A stretch of 64,000 nt of DNA from Schistocerca nitens (lineage: Eukaryota; Arthropoda; Insecta; Orthoptera; Acrididae). Each line of letters starts with the position of its first letter. Position 1 is the stretch's first letter. The notes under the pieces were generated by a model that was given only the letters and a program-made list of their open reading frames with translations, ran no database searches and was not told where the DNA came from. A program made the position numbers and the translations under genes. The DNA is taken from positions 707,201,389 to 707,265,388 of the forward strand of contig NC_064616.1 in the NCBI RefSeq assembly GCF_023898315.1. The letters are read 5' to 3'. This document shows positions 30,706 to 42,374 of this stretch, in pieces.

Positions 30706-33700
30706 GTTTCATGGTGATGGTGATGATTTAGGATGTGGGCACTCAACTTCATGGTCATCAGCGCCCTTACGAAGGGTCAGCATGCCATTCTCGTGGGGGA
30801 AGTGGGGAGGGGATAGGCAGAGTTGTTTATAATGCATTAAAGTCCACCTTCGCTCCCCAGCTCTTTAGGGATGACGCCCATCAGATCACAAAATTTCAAA
30901 ACTCTTGTGACACTAGTATCAGTGTCAGCGAGGATTGTGGGCAAATCTCCATCCAAACTGAAGGTTGCCGTGATGTCAGTACAAAAAACAAAGGTTGCCA
31001 AAACATGCTGAACCCAAAGTGGCACACCAAAAACTTCATGGAGTGGTGGATTCTCCTGCTAGAGGAGGAAGCCATGTGCTAAGGAGTTACGTCCTATGCG
31101 CAATCTGGTGAGCAGCATGGCCTTCCATCTGTGTGGTTCACATGAAATCCACCATGCCTGTGTGGTCCGTTTGAGTGGCCGCGTTTGTTGTCTGCCACTT
31201 CCAACGATTCAGTTTCCCACTGACGCATGGTTCTTCTGCCGGATAATGAGATGTTGGCATGCAAGGGAACGGCATATCGAAGTACTACTCCATTTCGACA
31301 TGCTTATGGCTGGCTCTGATGGCTATGCAGTTTCCCTGTATACCGATGTGTCCAGATACCCAGGAAAAGATCACAATCTTGATTTGGAATTGGAACAGCT
31401 GTAAGGGGTTATGGATGAGCTAATCTACTAGTCTACCGAGTACATTCGGTGGATCGCTTGTACCGCACTGAGCGGTTCAGAACAGGCGAGAAACCTTGTC
31501 CTGTGATCTCCTTGAATCCACTCAAGTGCCATCATAATGCCATATGCTCTGTATCATAATTTGTAAACTATTCCCGAAGGTACACTTGGACAATCCCATC
31601 AGGGAAAACAGCTAAACAGCCGAGGGAATTCCCTTTCTCGGATCCAGAAGTATAAAGAACTCAAACACTGTGGTATATACTTAAAATTGAAGAAAACATA
31701 GTTGTAAAACCGTAATATGGAACACAAGTTTACTTGCGGTGCGTCAGGCTTAAAATCGCTTTGGGCATCTGTAGACGCCAAGGCGGCAATTCGTTCCAAT
31801 CCTGGTTACATATTCAGAGGTCAGGAATATCCATATACGTGAGAGAGTTGGTATGAGGTATCCTGAATAGCCGCACTAAATGCGAAAGACTGAGGCAATA
31901 CTGAGATTTTCAGGACCTCTAGAGCCAGAAGGAGGCACCGCCAAATCCAGAGGGTGGTTCACCAGACTCTGCACACAGAACTGGGCTGATCCAAAAGGCT
32001 CCAGTCGATATTTGAATGCCATCATGGTGGATAGCGTCTAACATCTTGACGTAGGAAATGCGAGCTGATCCATAAACCGCGCTTCCGTAATCTAACCATG
32101 ATCTGACATATGGTCTATAAAACTCATGGAGGCGGACTCTGTCAGCTCCCCACGTCTTTTTGCTGAGGCATTTCAAAATATGCAATGATCTGAAGCCCTT
32201 TGTTCACAGGTCCTTCAGGTTCTGGAGCCATGTTAATTTAAAGTCAAATAATAGGTCCAAAAAGAGCATATTATCCCTCCTCGTGAGCTCCAATGAGTAA
32301 AAGCTGCAACGAGCACGTTAAAGTTGACACAAATAATCTTCTCATGTGAAATCCTGAAACCAGTTTTATTGACCCAAGTTTATAGCCTCCTTATGGTCAG
32401 CTGATATTATCACATCGTCGTTGTTAGATCGGAAGGAGAGTAGAAGATCGCGAACAAAACACTTTTAATTGGGCTTCTGACTGCAGAGGAGATGCTATTG
32501 ATAGCGACTGCCAACAGTGCGACAGTGAGTACACTGCTTTCGACGACCACGTTCTCCTGAATATGGCCGTCAGAAAAGGCATCAACACTGTGATATCGAA
32601 AGTATCAGTCCCAGAGGAAGGACTGGAAAAGAAGTGGCAGACGTCCACTTAGTGCCCATTCATCAAGTTAGCGAAGGAATTTGTATCTGCAAGTGGTGTC
32701 GTATGTTTTTTTTTTTTTCAAGATCAAAAATCACATACTAAATGGTGCGGCGTAATAAGAACATCTCCAGTAGAACTAAGTTGTCCAGTGCGAAACGGTA
32801 GCGCCTTAAACCGTTGTGAGAGTGGCATAGGCGATGAACCAGACGAGGGGGCGGTTGACCTTGCTCTCGAGAGTCTTATCCACACAGTTGGTAAGGGGTA
32901 TACTCGGGTAACTGTTACGGTTGATACGATCCTCTCCTTGTTTCAATGAAGGAATTAACGTCGCTTCCTTCCAAGTGACAGGGTAATGCCCATTAAACCA
33001 GATCTGACTGAAACGAGACAGGAGCTTCTCTTTGAGTCCAGGGCAGAGATAACGGAGCATGGCATAATGAATCTAATCCGGTCCTGGAGCAGCGTTTCTG
33101 ACTGCAGACAGAGCTGATTCCAATTCGCACATGGAAAATGGAATATTGTAGACCTGATTATACTGGAAGAAGCGGAGTCTCCTCATCTCCACAGTTCTAC
33201 AGAACATCTCAAACTCACGAACTTGTCTGGATGACGCAGTGACGGTTAAAAAGTGTGTTCAGTTAAAACATGAGGCACGTCTTTAGGCGTGTCCACCAAC
33301 ACTCCATTTCTCAACGACGTGGAAAGGGGAGGTGTATTGTTCTTGCCTGAAATCCTCCTTATTGAGCCCCATGCTTAAGCATAAAAATGGATTCATTAAT
33401 GGAAGTCGGAAATTCTTTCCAGAAGCTCCTGTTCCCTTCTTTTATCACTCGCCTCGCTTGTGCTTTCGCAGACATGTAGGTGCGAAGACTTTCTGCAGTT
33501 GGATGGTGTTTGAACTGTCGCAAAGCTGCGCACAGCCTCTGATTGCAAAGTGACATTATTCGTTCCACCAAGGGTAGGCCGTCGTCTGATATTGGGGAAT
33601 GATATCGGTCCACCATCTCCTGGGCACATTTCTGTTATTCGAAGACGGCCTGATGACTGTATCGCAACCACTTTGCCGTTTAAAGTATCCATCTGTGTGG

Positions 33701-34290
33701 TATCTTGTCGACCACCGTCAGAGTCAGCAGATGAATCCACACCGGGAAAAGGTCACTGGAATGCAAATCTGTACCGATTCCAACTGAAATGAGTCTACAA
33801 TAGCCGGGGAGCAACCACAGTGGCCAGTGACTAAAGATGATCATGTAGCTGTATAAAAGTGTGTCATCTGACCAACATTCAAAAGGCAAATGCTCTCTAA
33901 ATGGACAAAATACTCGATAATTCGTTCCCTGAAGCTAGTGGTAGCCTATTCCCACAGAACATTGTGTGCATCGAAGTCACCAATAAGGCGGAATGGATTG
34001 TGGAGTTCCCGGAAGAGCTCTGTCAGTGAATCTGCATTTAATGGTTCGTGAGGTGGAAGTTATAAAGAGCACACTGTGATCTTAACTGATGTGATAACGT
34101 CCACTGCAGCTGCTTCTATTTCCAGGGTAGGTGAGTGGTAGGGCAGGAGAGTAGTGGCATCTGTCATCGACGAAAACAGCCTTCTCAAACGTAGTCCTGT
34201 CTCCCGCAACGTGCTCTTATTCTGCTCCGTAAAATGTGCACTGCCTATCTGAATAACACACACTCCTCCCGCCACCGTCCAAATCCTTCC
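30706..34290 (-). mobile_element. Jockey-like LINE relic
   Basis: Minus-strand non-LTR retrotransposon of about 3.6 kb with endonuclease, RT and 3' UTR. In minus orientation the 3' end reads 'gcgctgatgaccatgaagtt', 'gagtgcccacatcc' and a (catcac)n-like tail at 30706-30730. It is 5'-truncated in the endonuclease. Its tail resembles both the tail of SINE-1 and a 74-bp insertion at 52634-52707. Confidence 0.75.
31400..34275 (-). pseudogene. Jockey LINE ORF2 pseudogene
   Basis: Endonuclease part (34275-33800): 'AAAVDVITSVKITVCSL', then 'LFRELHNPFRLIGDFDAHNV', the GDFNAH motif of apurinic endonucleases. Linker (33616-33359): 'AKAQARRVIKEGNRSFWKEF'. RT: 'FNGHYPVTWKEATLIPSLKQ' and 'NSYPSIPLTNCVDKTLE' (33000-32870), the QGS-to-FxDD region decayed at about 32540-32440, and a C-terminal part (32185-31919) with 'LSKKTWGADRVRLHEFYRPY', 'VRSWLDYGSAVYGSA' and 'AGEPPSG'-like. 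Many frameshifts; the catalytic Asp pair is not recognisable. Confidence 0.75.
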
Positions 34291-34314
34291 TATACGTGGA
34301 CATAAATGACCTCA

Positions 34315-34410
34315 GGTTTCACTTGTGTACAAGGCTCCACTCCAGACACCCTCCTAACACTTAAATTTAAATTCGATATTAACAAATTTCTCTTTCCGTA
34401 GCACATTGTA
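34315..34410 (-). repeat. Small RTE-like fragment
   Basis: 'taaatttaaattcgatatta' and 'acaaatttctctttc' here match the RTE LINE C-terminal coding strand at 10914-10955 ('aaatctatattcagtgccaa', 'caaatttctcttttt'). A fragment of under 100 bp. Confidence 0.5.
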
Positions 34411-34447
34411 AGCAAAGCTCCATATTATGGCACTGATGCTCCAGTGG

Positions 34448-34690
34448 GGCCGACCAGCCGCCGTGTCATCCTGTACTCATGACGTCATTGAAGCCGGTAT
34501 GGAGAGGCGTGGGATCACCACACCGATCTTCCGAACGTTGTCGGCTTTCTTGACCTTGGAGACGGTACTTCTCATTGATGCGGGCTGAGTACACCCTGTA
34601 CCAGTCCTCCGACCAGTGAGAAATTCATGGCAGTACTGGGGATCGAACCCGGATCCTTCGCATAGCAGCCAGACCCTCTGACCACTTTTT
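34448..34690 (-). mobile_element. tRNA-headed SINE, another family
   Basis: On the minus strand it begins 'gtggtcagagggtctggctg' and has the B box 'gggttcgatccccagtac', followed by a body ('accagtcctccgacc', 'gtgtactcagcc' on this strand) that differs from SINE-1 and SINE-2. A run of T on the plus strand at 34687-34696 marks the head side, not a poly-A tail. Confidence 0.6.
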
Positions 34691-37085
34691 TTTTTTACGT
34701 TGTGTTTGTTCGTTGCGGACGCCACATGACATACGTTCACGTTCGTTGTTGATTCTTGCACTCAGTATTTTTATTACAGAGGCCAACCAGCTCTCTGACA
34801 GAACACGCTAAGCTACTGTGTCCGGTAACCTCTAACCACTGGGCTACGGAAGCGGACTTTCAGAGCACATTATGTGCACTTGATTCTCCTAGTAGGGATA
34901 CGGAGAGGAGCGGGGGGGGGGGGGGGGAGGGGCTCCTTTGAAGGTCACCAAGAGCCTTTTTAGACAGCGTTGCCATGACAAGTATAGAGGTAGTACCGTT
35001 ACTTTCAGTGATGCGTGTATCTTAACTGCAACAGGTTTTATTACATCGTATGTCGGTCTGGTGGGAAGTGATACATGCCATTATCAACACAGTAACCTCT
35101 CCTTTACCCTGTTACCACTAATATGATCCCTTTAAGGCAAAATGTACCCCCTTAGCAGAAGTGTCAGTATTCTTAAAGTGTGTCCATGAGACGCAAGGAT
35201 AAGGGTCATAAGGTCAGTTTGTTATCACCTCAGGGGAAACATTGCAAATTGGCACCCGATCTGAATTGGTCGATTGCTGGAAGTTTTCGAATGCGGCCAA
35301 CGTATGACGACAGAGAATGACAAGTTTTTGGTACAAGCATAGCTATTCTTTGAGTAAAATTAATGCTATTGTGTTACAGTAGGAGACAAATAGGAAAAGA
35401 GTAAACCGTGACAATAGCAATTATAACTCTATGGGTTGAGAAAAATAGAGAGATTACGTGCCACGAGTAGTAACTGTGGGACAAGTTAACAACAGAAGAT
35501 GCTAAGACTCTGGATACAGAAGTACACACTGGAGGTTTCAAAAAGTTAGTTAGTTACAGGTTGCACAGATCATATGCACGATTCTTTTATTGAAATGATG
35601 CAGAACGAGTCAGGAAATACCAGGAAAGATGTTGAATATGGCAACGCAGTGTTAAACTAAGTATTTGAAGAGAAAAGCTTAAATGGCGAATTATGAAGGC
35701 AAAGGGCTAATTCAACTTGACAAATACAGATCCATGCTATTAACTATAAAATACGTGTTATTTGTACTGAAGTATTGTCAGAGATTTTACCGCAATCACA
35801 AACAAAAACGTACCAGGAAGAATTCCTTACAAACCCTGATCAGAAACTGAAGGATAGGCTAGTAAAATATCACCTTGTAACACACAGTGGAAAAACAGAC
35901 CCAGAAATCGGTAATGGCAAAATAAAGCGCAAAGCGGAGAAGAGTCGCTGGCCAAGTTATCGGTAGTGTAGAAACTAAGCGCGATGAAATAGGTGAGCAA
36001 ATTAGAGGTGTATTCAGTATGGCCGTGCAGTACATAAAACACAAAGTAAGTCAGAAATGCCCTGTCTAAAATACTGGGATGATCATATGCAAATAGAATT
36101 TATAAATGGCTTCCTACAAGATGAAATTATTGTTCGGGAACTAGGAAACGAAAGTTTGCATAAACTACCTCTAATTTGAAGAAGCATTTTTAAGACAGTA
36201 CTGACCTAAAATACATCTATGTGTAGTGAAATCGGCATTTTTGATAACGACATCAAACTCCAGAATAGGTCGTATAATTTAAGAGTTCGTCAAATATTAC
36301 CGGGACTTTTTTATATTAATTCAAAAATCGTGTTTGATGGCGTATGAGAAATTAGTGTTTACATTGTGCTGAGACGTCGAAAACATCTATCTACTGTTAG
36401 ACAGAATTGTAGAAATTTATGGTTAAATAAGAAATACGGATAGAAAAAAGTGTGAAATAGAAGAGAAACATAGTAGTAAGGAAGATATTACTTAAAGTTT
36501 CGCAAACGTGAATCACTGGTTTTCATATGCGTAGGCAAAGATGCAAAGTATGGAGACGCTGACAGAAAATAACAACACAAATTAGAAAGGGATGACCGAA
36601 GAGGTTGTGGGTGTGAATGGACGTAGGGACGCGTCGTCAAGACTGCCTTTATGAGAACGGAATTATACGCATACAAATGGATGCGTAGAATTAGAAACTT
36701 AATAAACGTTTCAGACTTGACTCGTCCAAGTGGGGTTATCGCTAATGATCCCGATAATACAATGCGATAATTACGAGAGAAGGAAGTATTTGATGCCCCA
36801 AGAAAATAGATTCACTGCATAAATTCTGATTCCCATTACAGAAACAGAAATGTCTGAAGAAAAATTCTCACATCAGTAAGCATTTGTTGGATAGGAATCA
36901 CCAGTTACGTAAAACATCCCGGCATCGATAGAAACATATCAGGTTGGGAGTACAAACTATATTACCCAGCCTTTGATGGCTAATAGGAGAAGTAACTCAT
37001 GCTCTGAGTCATCGGATCAGAAGGAAGTCTGCATGTGCGGCAGGACTGCTGAAACAGCGCGGCTCATGTCGAGTAACTGAAGTTA
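34691..37085. other. Unclassified stretch
   Basis: It starts with a G18 tract (34911-34928) next to a purine-rich segment. The rest is AT-rich with short ORFs. One 63-codon ORF at 35775-35966, followed in other frames by 'QYIKHKVSQKCP' and 'FINGFLQDEIIVRELG' (35980-36170), faintly recalls a Gypsy capsid C-terminus, but I would not call it. No SINE or inverted-repeat element was seen. Confidence 0.35.
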
Positions 37086-37089
37086 ACTT

Positions 37090-37484
37090 GAAACGTCCCC
37101 TTTGAAAAATTAAGAAAGACTGTGCTGGTTAACCTCTTACGTTATTTGATTTTCAAACAGCTGAGCAAAACTGAACGCACTCAGACATTTCTCTGATCAA
37201 CAGTAAACTGACACACAATATATCTTTCAGCGCAACGCAGTCTGACTTCCAATAATCCCTACAAAAGAATGGCCCTGACTAATAATAACCTATACCTTTC
37301 ATGAATCACTTACCTCATGAAAATCTTCGTTACTCGAACTACTGCAATACAGCGAGCGTCAATACTGCCAGCTAAATAAAAGATTCTAACTACTGAAGGC
37401 ACCAACTACTGATAGGCATAGTTAGCAAATGAAAGATTTTGATAGAGAACAAACAATGTATTTATCTTAATAATGTTCAAAAGG

Positions 37485-37557
<73 letters not shown>

Positions 37558-37860
37558 TTCATGATATCCAGTATTACAAATTTACTCTTTCTGATGGACA
37601 CACGTCCAGATCGTCCGCTCTCAAAATTCTGCCATCTCTCTCCCCACATCTACCACTGCTGGCGGCTCACCTCCAACTGCGCAACGCTACGCGCTGTTCA
37701 TATCCAACTACCCAACACTACAATAGCGAATATTCCAACAATGCAAAGCAGCCACAGACTGCACACAGCACAGTCAGTGATTTTCATACAGAGCGCTACG
37801 TGGCGTTACCAACATAAAAACCTAAATTGCATACTTACAAACTCAGTGCCACTGTGCCGC
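37090..37860. repeat. Repeat of locust type with (AT)n
   Basis: It begins 'gaaacgtcccctttgaaaaa' and runs through 'ctgccagctaaataaaagat' to 'gagcgctacgtggcgttacc'. From memory this is a very common interspersed repeat in grasshopper genomes, but no second copy is in the window, so this rests on recall alone. It has no coding capacity. The right end is undefined. Confidence 0.45.
37488..37554. repeat. (AT)n microsatellite
   Basis: Uninterrupted alternating AT of about 66 bp inside the preceding repeat. Confidence 0.98.
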
Positions 37861-37974
37861 CAACGCATGAAGCAGATATGTGTGTGCGTTTCTAACGTGA
37901 CTGCCCGAGGATGACACGAAAAGACGCACAGTGAACATCATTAAATACTCTACCCATATAGACCTCGGAAACTA

Positions 37975-38652
37975 TAAGGAGCTATCAAAAAGTTTCCGTT
38001 CAAATGCCGTACAGTCCAGAATCTTTATTCCAATTAGGCAAAATCGCCGTGAGCATTGAAGCAAATGTCCCACCGACGCACAAGGTTGAAGATACTCCTT
38101 TGGTAAAACACCGTGTCCTGCTGCTCGACGAGGTCCGTAACAGCCTGCTGCATATCCTCGTCCGACAAGAATCGTCGACCCTTCAAGACTTTTTCAAGGG
38201 ACCGAAAGCGTTATAATCGCTTGGGGAGAGATCAGGACTATAAGACGGGTGCTCGAGTGTCTCCCGCTTGAGTTGGCGTAACTTCTGCGCTACGATACTT
38301 GCGATATAAGAACGTGTGTTATCATGAAGCAGCAGCACCCTTGTGCGAAGTTTTCCCGGACGTGGTTTTCGACAGACATGCTACACCACACACATTCTTC
38401 TTTCCCCGACAAATATCTACCGGTGTTTGCCCTTTGGCAGCCAAGAAAAGAATAAAGCAAGTTGGTCCTGTTTGGACCCATTTGGTAATAACTTCGCCGT
38501 AGTTCACGTTTCCTCATTTACCGCACGCACGTCGGTAAGGCTCGAATGCCACATTAATCCTTTGCCTACACGTCGATGTCTATGTATATTCATCGGAGTC
38601 CCGCTATGTTGCATATACGCCCTCAAATGGAAACTTTTTGAGCGCCCCTTAT
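37975..38652 (-). mobile_element. Short mariner-type element, internally deleted
   Basis: Inverted ends 'tataaggagctatcaaaaag' (left) and 'tataaggggcgctcaaaaag' (right, complement), both continuing 'tttcc'. At about 680 bp it is roughly half a full mariner. The left part encodes, on the minus strand, the C-terminal end of a mariner transposase. Exact target positions are ambiguous because of the flanking ATA. Confidence 0.8.
38000..38513 (-). pseudogene. mariner transposase C-terminal fragment
   Basis: Minus-strand frames give 'LLLHDNTRSYIASI'-like sequence near 38345-38300 (second catalytic Asp context), then 'RFRSLEKVLKGRRFLSDEDM' and 'QQAVTDLVEQQDTV' (38190-38100), typical of the mariner C-terminus. 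The N-terminal DNA-binding half is missing. The segment 38340-38520 upstream has an open frame I cannot match to mariner. Confidence 0.65.
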
Positions 38653-38945
38653 ACAAAATGTTGCACAGTCTCTTCAAGACTGCACCACTACACTCTACGA
38701 AATTTTTAAACAACTTGTTTCAGATTGGCGGACCCTGGGTTCACCAGTGCGGCCAGTCCAAACTTAGAGGTCTGTCTTTCCATTGAAAGTATCAGTCTTT
38801 CTTTTCTACAAATTTCTTAGTTTTTTTTAAACACAAACTTCATTAACATTAACGAAAACTGAAAAAAGTATAGTGGTCAAAAAGTCTCTCTTTTTTGGTT
38901 AACAAACAGGTTTCTAAATAAGTGAACTAAACACACACACACAAG
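38653..38945. other. No feature seen
   Basis: Short non-coding interval between the mariner derivative and the TTAA element, ending with a (ca)n run at 38930-38942. Confidence 0.4.
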
Positions 38946-40085
38946 TTAAGGGGAGGTTTACTATCTTTGGCCCGAAAAAAACATGTTCTTTGAGAATTTT
39001 TTTCGGGGTGTGTTACAGATATCAGTGTCAAATTTGGTCAAAATATTTATTGACGTTTGCTCTACAAACCGGAGTTTTTTCGACCGGAAATGTCGAAGAG
39101 CAGAGGCGGAAGTGCCGTCGGAACGAAATTTCGATGTAGACCTCCACGCGCGTTATGTCACAGGCCAGCCGGCTCGTCTGAAATCAAAATTGAGTTGACG
39201 TTAGCGAAGTATATAAGATTCTTTAGGAGTTGTACCTCGCTTAAGTTATTTGGACCATAGGAAACAAAATGGCTGCCATTTGATAAAAATAGGGTTTTTT
39301 CATCGATTTTTCGACTTCGTCGGCCAAGTAAAAATATTTATAGTTGATGGATCGGAATAAAAGTAGTACAACTTCTAGACAATTTAGTTAGCTTCGTCGG
39401 AAATAAATAATCATGGCAATCGGTTCAGTAGATTTGAAGTTACCATACCGCGCGAGAAAAAAAAAGTTATTTCCAGAAAAACGCGTTTGAAGTTTTGACT
39501 ACATATAAATGCAAATTATGCAACTCACGTTCAATCTGCTATTCCGGGTCCATAAATTAGTCCTTCCTCATAGAGGGCGTTCTGCTCGTTATGGGCCGTC
39601 CTGCGCTGCTCCAGAGCCGCTCGTACGGCCGGTGACAAGCGGTTTTCGGTCGCTTGAATCCGGTGGTCGTCCGAATTCTTGGCGAACTGCGCCGAATAGA
39701 GTCCCAGGGTGACGTCCATCGTTGTCATGAATTGCTGAATACCTTTCGTCGAAGCTGCTCACTGCCAGGAAAGTCGCAATCTTCACAGTCTTCGCACCAG
39801 AATGGAAATGCTTGGGGGCTACCTTCCAAACACACGCGTTCAAACTTTCATTTGAATTTTGTATGTTTCCTCCCAAACACTCGTCCTCTGAAAGAAAAAA
39901 CTGCTGCGTGAAAAAGGCCAATTTCAGGCAGGTGCAATTCTTTGTTCAACCGCGAATAACAAACATCTCCGTTCCGTATTCGGAAAAACCGTTTCAGGGG
40001 TGTATTCGAAACACTTTTATGGATCCAAAAATGCAATTTTAAAAAAATCGATTGTTTAACCAAAAGATAGTAAACCTCCCCTTAA
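38946..40085 (-). mobile_element. Kolobok-like TTAA element, internal-deletion derivative
   Basis: 1.14-kb element with near-perfect inverted ends: 'ttaaggggaggtttactatc' on both sides, then 'tttgg' or 'ttttgg'. TTAA is at both termini (38946-38949 and 40082-40085), and no longer direct repeat lies outside. Its terminal blocks resemble those of the truncated element ending at 2790, and it encodes the C-terminal part of the same transposase type. It therefore looks like a deletion derivative of that family or a close relative. Confidence 0.8.
39531..39921 (-). pseudogene. Kolobok/Mutator-like transposase, C-terminal part
   Basis: The minus-strand ORF reads 'CLGGNIQNSNESLNACVWKV', carrying the third acidic residue (Glu of NES, about 39849) expected of this transposase type, followed by 'APKHFHSGAKTVKIATFLAV' and 'SSFDERYSAI'. 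After a frame change, 'CAQFAKNSDDHRIQATENR'-like sequence and 'QRRTAHNEQNALYEEGLIYG' end the protein at 39531. This is exactly the part missing from the copy at 1008-2391. The N-terminal two thirds are deleted here. Confidence 0.75.
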
Positions 40086-40780
40086 TGCCAACTCTTGACG
40101 AAAGTGTCAACATACTCGAGAGAAGTAGCTAGTCTGATACCTTTCTGTGTCTAGGGCAGCTAAATTATATGCAGTTGAGGTCCTGTGGATCTTCCCAGAT
40201 CGCATCTGTGGTGGTGGTACAATGTGAATTCTGTGGGGCGTTGTGGCTAGTAGTCGTGGTTTAATTTCAGTCTCTCGGTGGCCATTATGAGCCGTTAAAA
40301 CTTCTTTAGATATGTGGATCCTTTCCGCACATGGAAATTGCAAGTCCCTTAGGAGCGTAGATAATGACACCCTATAGGCAATACGTTCCCCGAGATGGTA
40401 CCCTGAGTGCACAATGAAATTCAAGTCCATCGAATATTCAGACTCAGCAAGTCATGCTATGTTCTCACTATCCATTTCATCAGCTAAGTGTGCGGTTAGG
40501 GCAGATGTGTGTTGTCGGCTATGAAAATCATGTCAAAGACTGCACAATCGAAAAATCAAGTGTATCCCAATACTATCTCGATATAATATTATCCCACCGT
40601 ATCCATCCTGTTGGAACGATATGAAGCGGCGCTCTCGCACTATTTATGATTCCTGTACAGATTATGACTACACATTTACTGTAATGATCACTTGCCCGTA
40701 TGCTCCGTTTTGGGTTCACGTGGTAAATCTCTCTAACCAGCCGAAGTCCATAATTGCTTGTTATATTAAACTGGGATTTT
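40086..40780. other. Unclassified stretch
   Basis: About 700 bp with only short ORFs (longest 107 codons on the minus strand, no motif). No repeat boundary seen. Confidence 0.35.
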
Positions 40781-41028
40781 ACCGAGTGATGTGGCGCAGT
40801 GGTTAGCACACTGGACTCGCATTCCGGTGTACAACGGCTCAAATCCGTGTACGATCATCCAGATTTAGGTTTTCCGTGATTTCCCCAAATCGCTTACGGC
40901 ACATGCCGGGATGGTTCATTTGAAAGGGCTCGGCCGATTTCCTTCCCCTCCTTACCCAACCCGAGTGTGTGCTCCGCCTCTAATGACAACGTTGCCGACG
41001 GGACATAAAACAGTAATCTTCCTTTTCT
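40781..41028 (+). mobile_element. SINE-2 (family B) copy, full length
   Basis: The head 'gtggcgcagtggttagcaca' (A-box region) with 'ggctcaaatccgtg' as a decayed B box, the core 'ttttccgtgatttccccaaa', and the tail 'gccgacgggacataaaacag'. Imperfect 12-bp duplications lie at 40769-40780 and 41029-41040 (aactgggatttt / aactgatatttt). Confidence 0.85.
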
Positions 41029-41086
41029 AACTGATATTTTCCTGAAATGTCATTTTAAAATGACTGTGGGGGAAACTTAGGTACTT

Positions 41087-42050
41087 CTACATCTACATCT
41101 ACATCTAGATACATACTCCGCAATCCACAATACGGTGCGTGGCGGAGGGTACATCGTACCACAACTAGCATCTTCTCTCCCTGTTCCACTCCCAAACAGA
41201 ACGAGGGAAAAATGACTGCCTACATGCCTCTGTACGAGCCCTAATCTCTCTTATCTTATCCTTGTGGCCTTTCCGCGAAATGTAAGTTGGCGGCAGTAAA
41301 ATTGTACTGCAGTCAGCCTCAAATGCTGGTTCTCTAAATTTCCTCAGTAGCGATTCACGAAAAGAACGCCTGCGCGCCTGCTTTCCTCTAGAGACTCCCA
41401 CCCGAGTTCCTGAAGCATTTCCGTGACACTCGCGTGATGATCAAACCTACCAGTAAGAACTCTAGCAGCCCGCCTCTGAATTGCTTCTATGTCCTCCCTC
41501 AATCCGACCTGATGGGGATCCCAAACGCTCGAGCAGTACTCAAGAATAGGTCGTATTAGTGTTTTATAAGCGGTCTCCTTTGCAGATGAACCACATCTTC
41601 CCAAAATTCTACCAATGAACCGAAGACGACTATCCGCATTCCCCACAACTGCCATTACATGCTTGTCCCACTTCATATCGCTCTGCAATGTTACGCCCAA
41701 ATATTTAATCGACGTGACTGTGTCAAGCGCTACACTACTAATGGAGTATTCAAACATTACAGGATTCTTTTTCCTATTCATCTGCATTAATTTATATTTA
41801 TCTATATTTAGAGTTAGCTGTCATTCTTTACACCAATCACAAATCCTGTTCAAGTCATCTTGTATCCTCCTACAGTCACTCAACGACGACACCTTCTCGT
41901 ACACCACAGCATCATCAGCAAACAGCCGCACATTGCTATCCACCCTATCCAAAAGATCATTTATGTAGATAGAGAACAACAGCGGACCTACCACACTTCC
42001 CTGGGGCGCTCCAGATGATACCCTCACCTCCGATGAACAAGCACTAGCCG
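41087..42050 (-). mobile_element. CR1-like LINE with (GTAGAT)n tail, minus strand
   Basis: The same family as 6062-7042. The 3' tail is the complement of (gtagat)n at 41087-41109, preceded by 'gattgcggagtatgt'. It is 5'-truncated inside the RT at about 42050. Confidence 0.85.
41160..42027 (-). pseudogene. CR1-like LINE RT fragment
   Basis: 'RVSSGAPQGSVVGPLLFSIY' and 'VRLFADDAVVYEKV' (42027-41821) hold RT motif 4 and the catalytic FADD. After a stop and frame change, 41787-41344 gives 'SIKYLGVTLQSDMKW', 'SRLRFIGRILGRCG' and 'IRPILEYCSSVWDPHQVGL'. Then 41401-41165 gives 'ILLPPTYISRKGHKDKIREI' and 'SVWEWNRERRC'. Two frame breaks near 41820 and 41390. It is a different subfamily from the 47424 copy, judging by residues. 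Confidence 0.85.
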
Positions 42051-42374
42051 TCTAAAGAATATTACTAAACCGCTATCCCAGAAGCCGATACCAATGCAGG
42101 GAACTGGTTGCATATCTAATGGCTTCCAGCAGCAACAAATATTTGATTTTCAATATTTCGCCTAGTTATTGGCCGAATTTAAAAATTTAAAATTCTGTCA
42201 TAATCTGTTCATTAATAGGTATAATGTTATGTTAAAAGTATAACTCAGTAATACAAGTATTACTGTTATAAACTTCGTGTTTTTATTGAGAAAGCGTAAA
42301 AAGCGACGTCCAAATTACCCAGTCCTTATCCATCCAGTATTTGAGAAAGGAAAAAATGCTTATTGCATACTATA
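42051..42374. other. No feature seen
   Basis: AT-rich interval between the LINE and the mariner-group element; no coding signal. Confidence 0.4.

Noticed and set aside
34905..34930. G-tract as a G-quadruplex regulatory site
   Set aside because: A simple homopolymer run with no nearby gene; nothing supports a function.
37473..37817. ORF with long Ile-Tyr repeat
   Set aside because: It is translation of the (AT)n microsatellite, not a protein.
38340..38520. Captured host sequence in the short mariner
   Set aside because: Two frames are open over about 60 codons, but neither has a recognised motif, and the stretch may simply be diverged transposase sequence.
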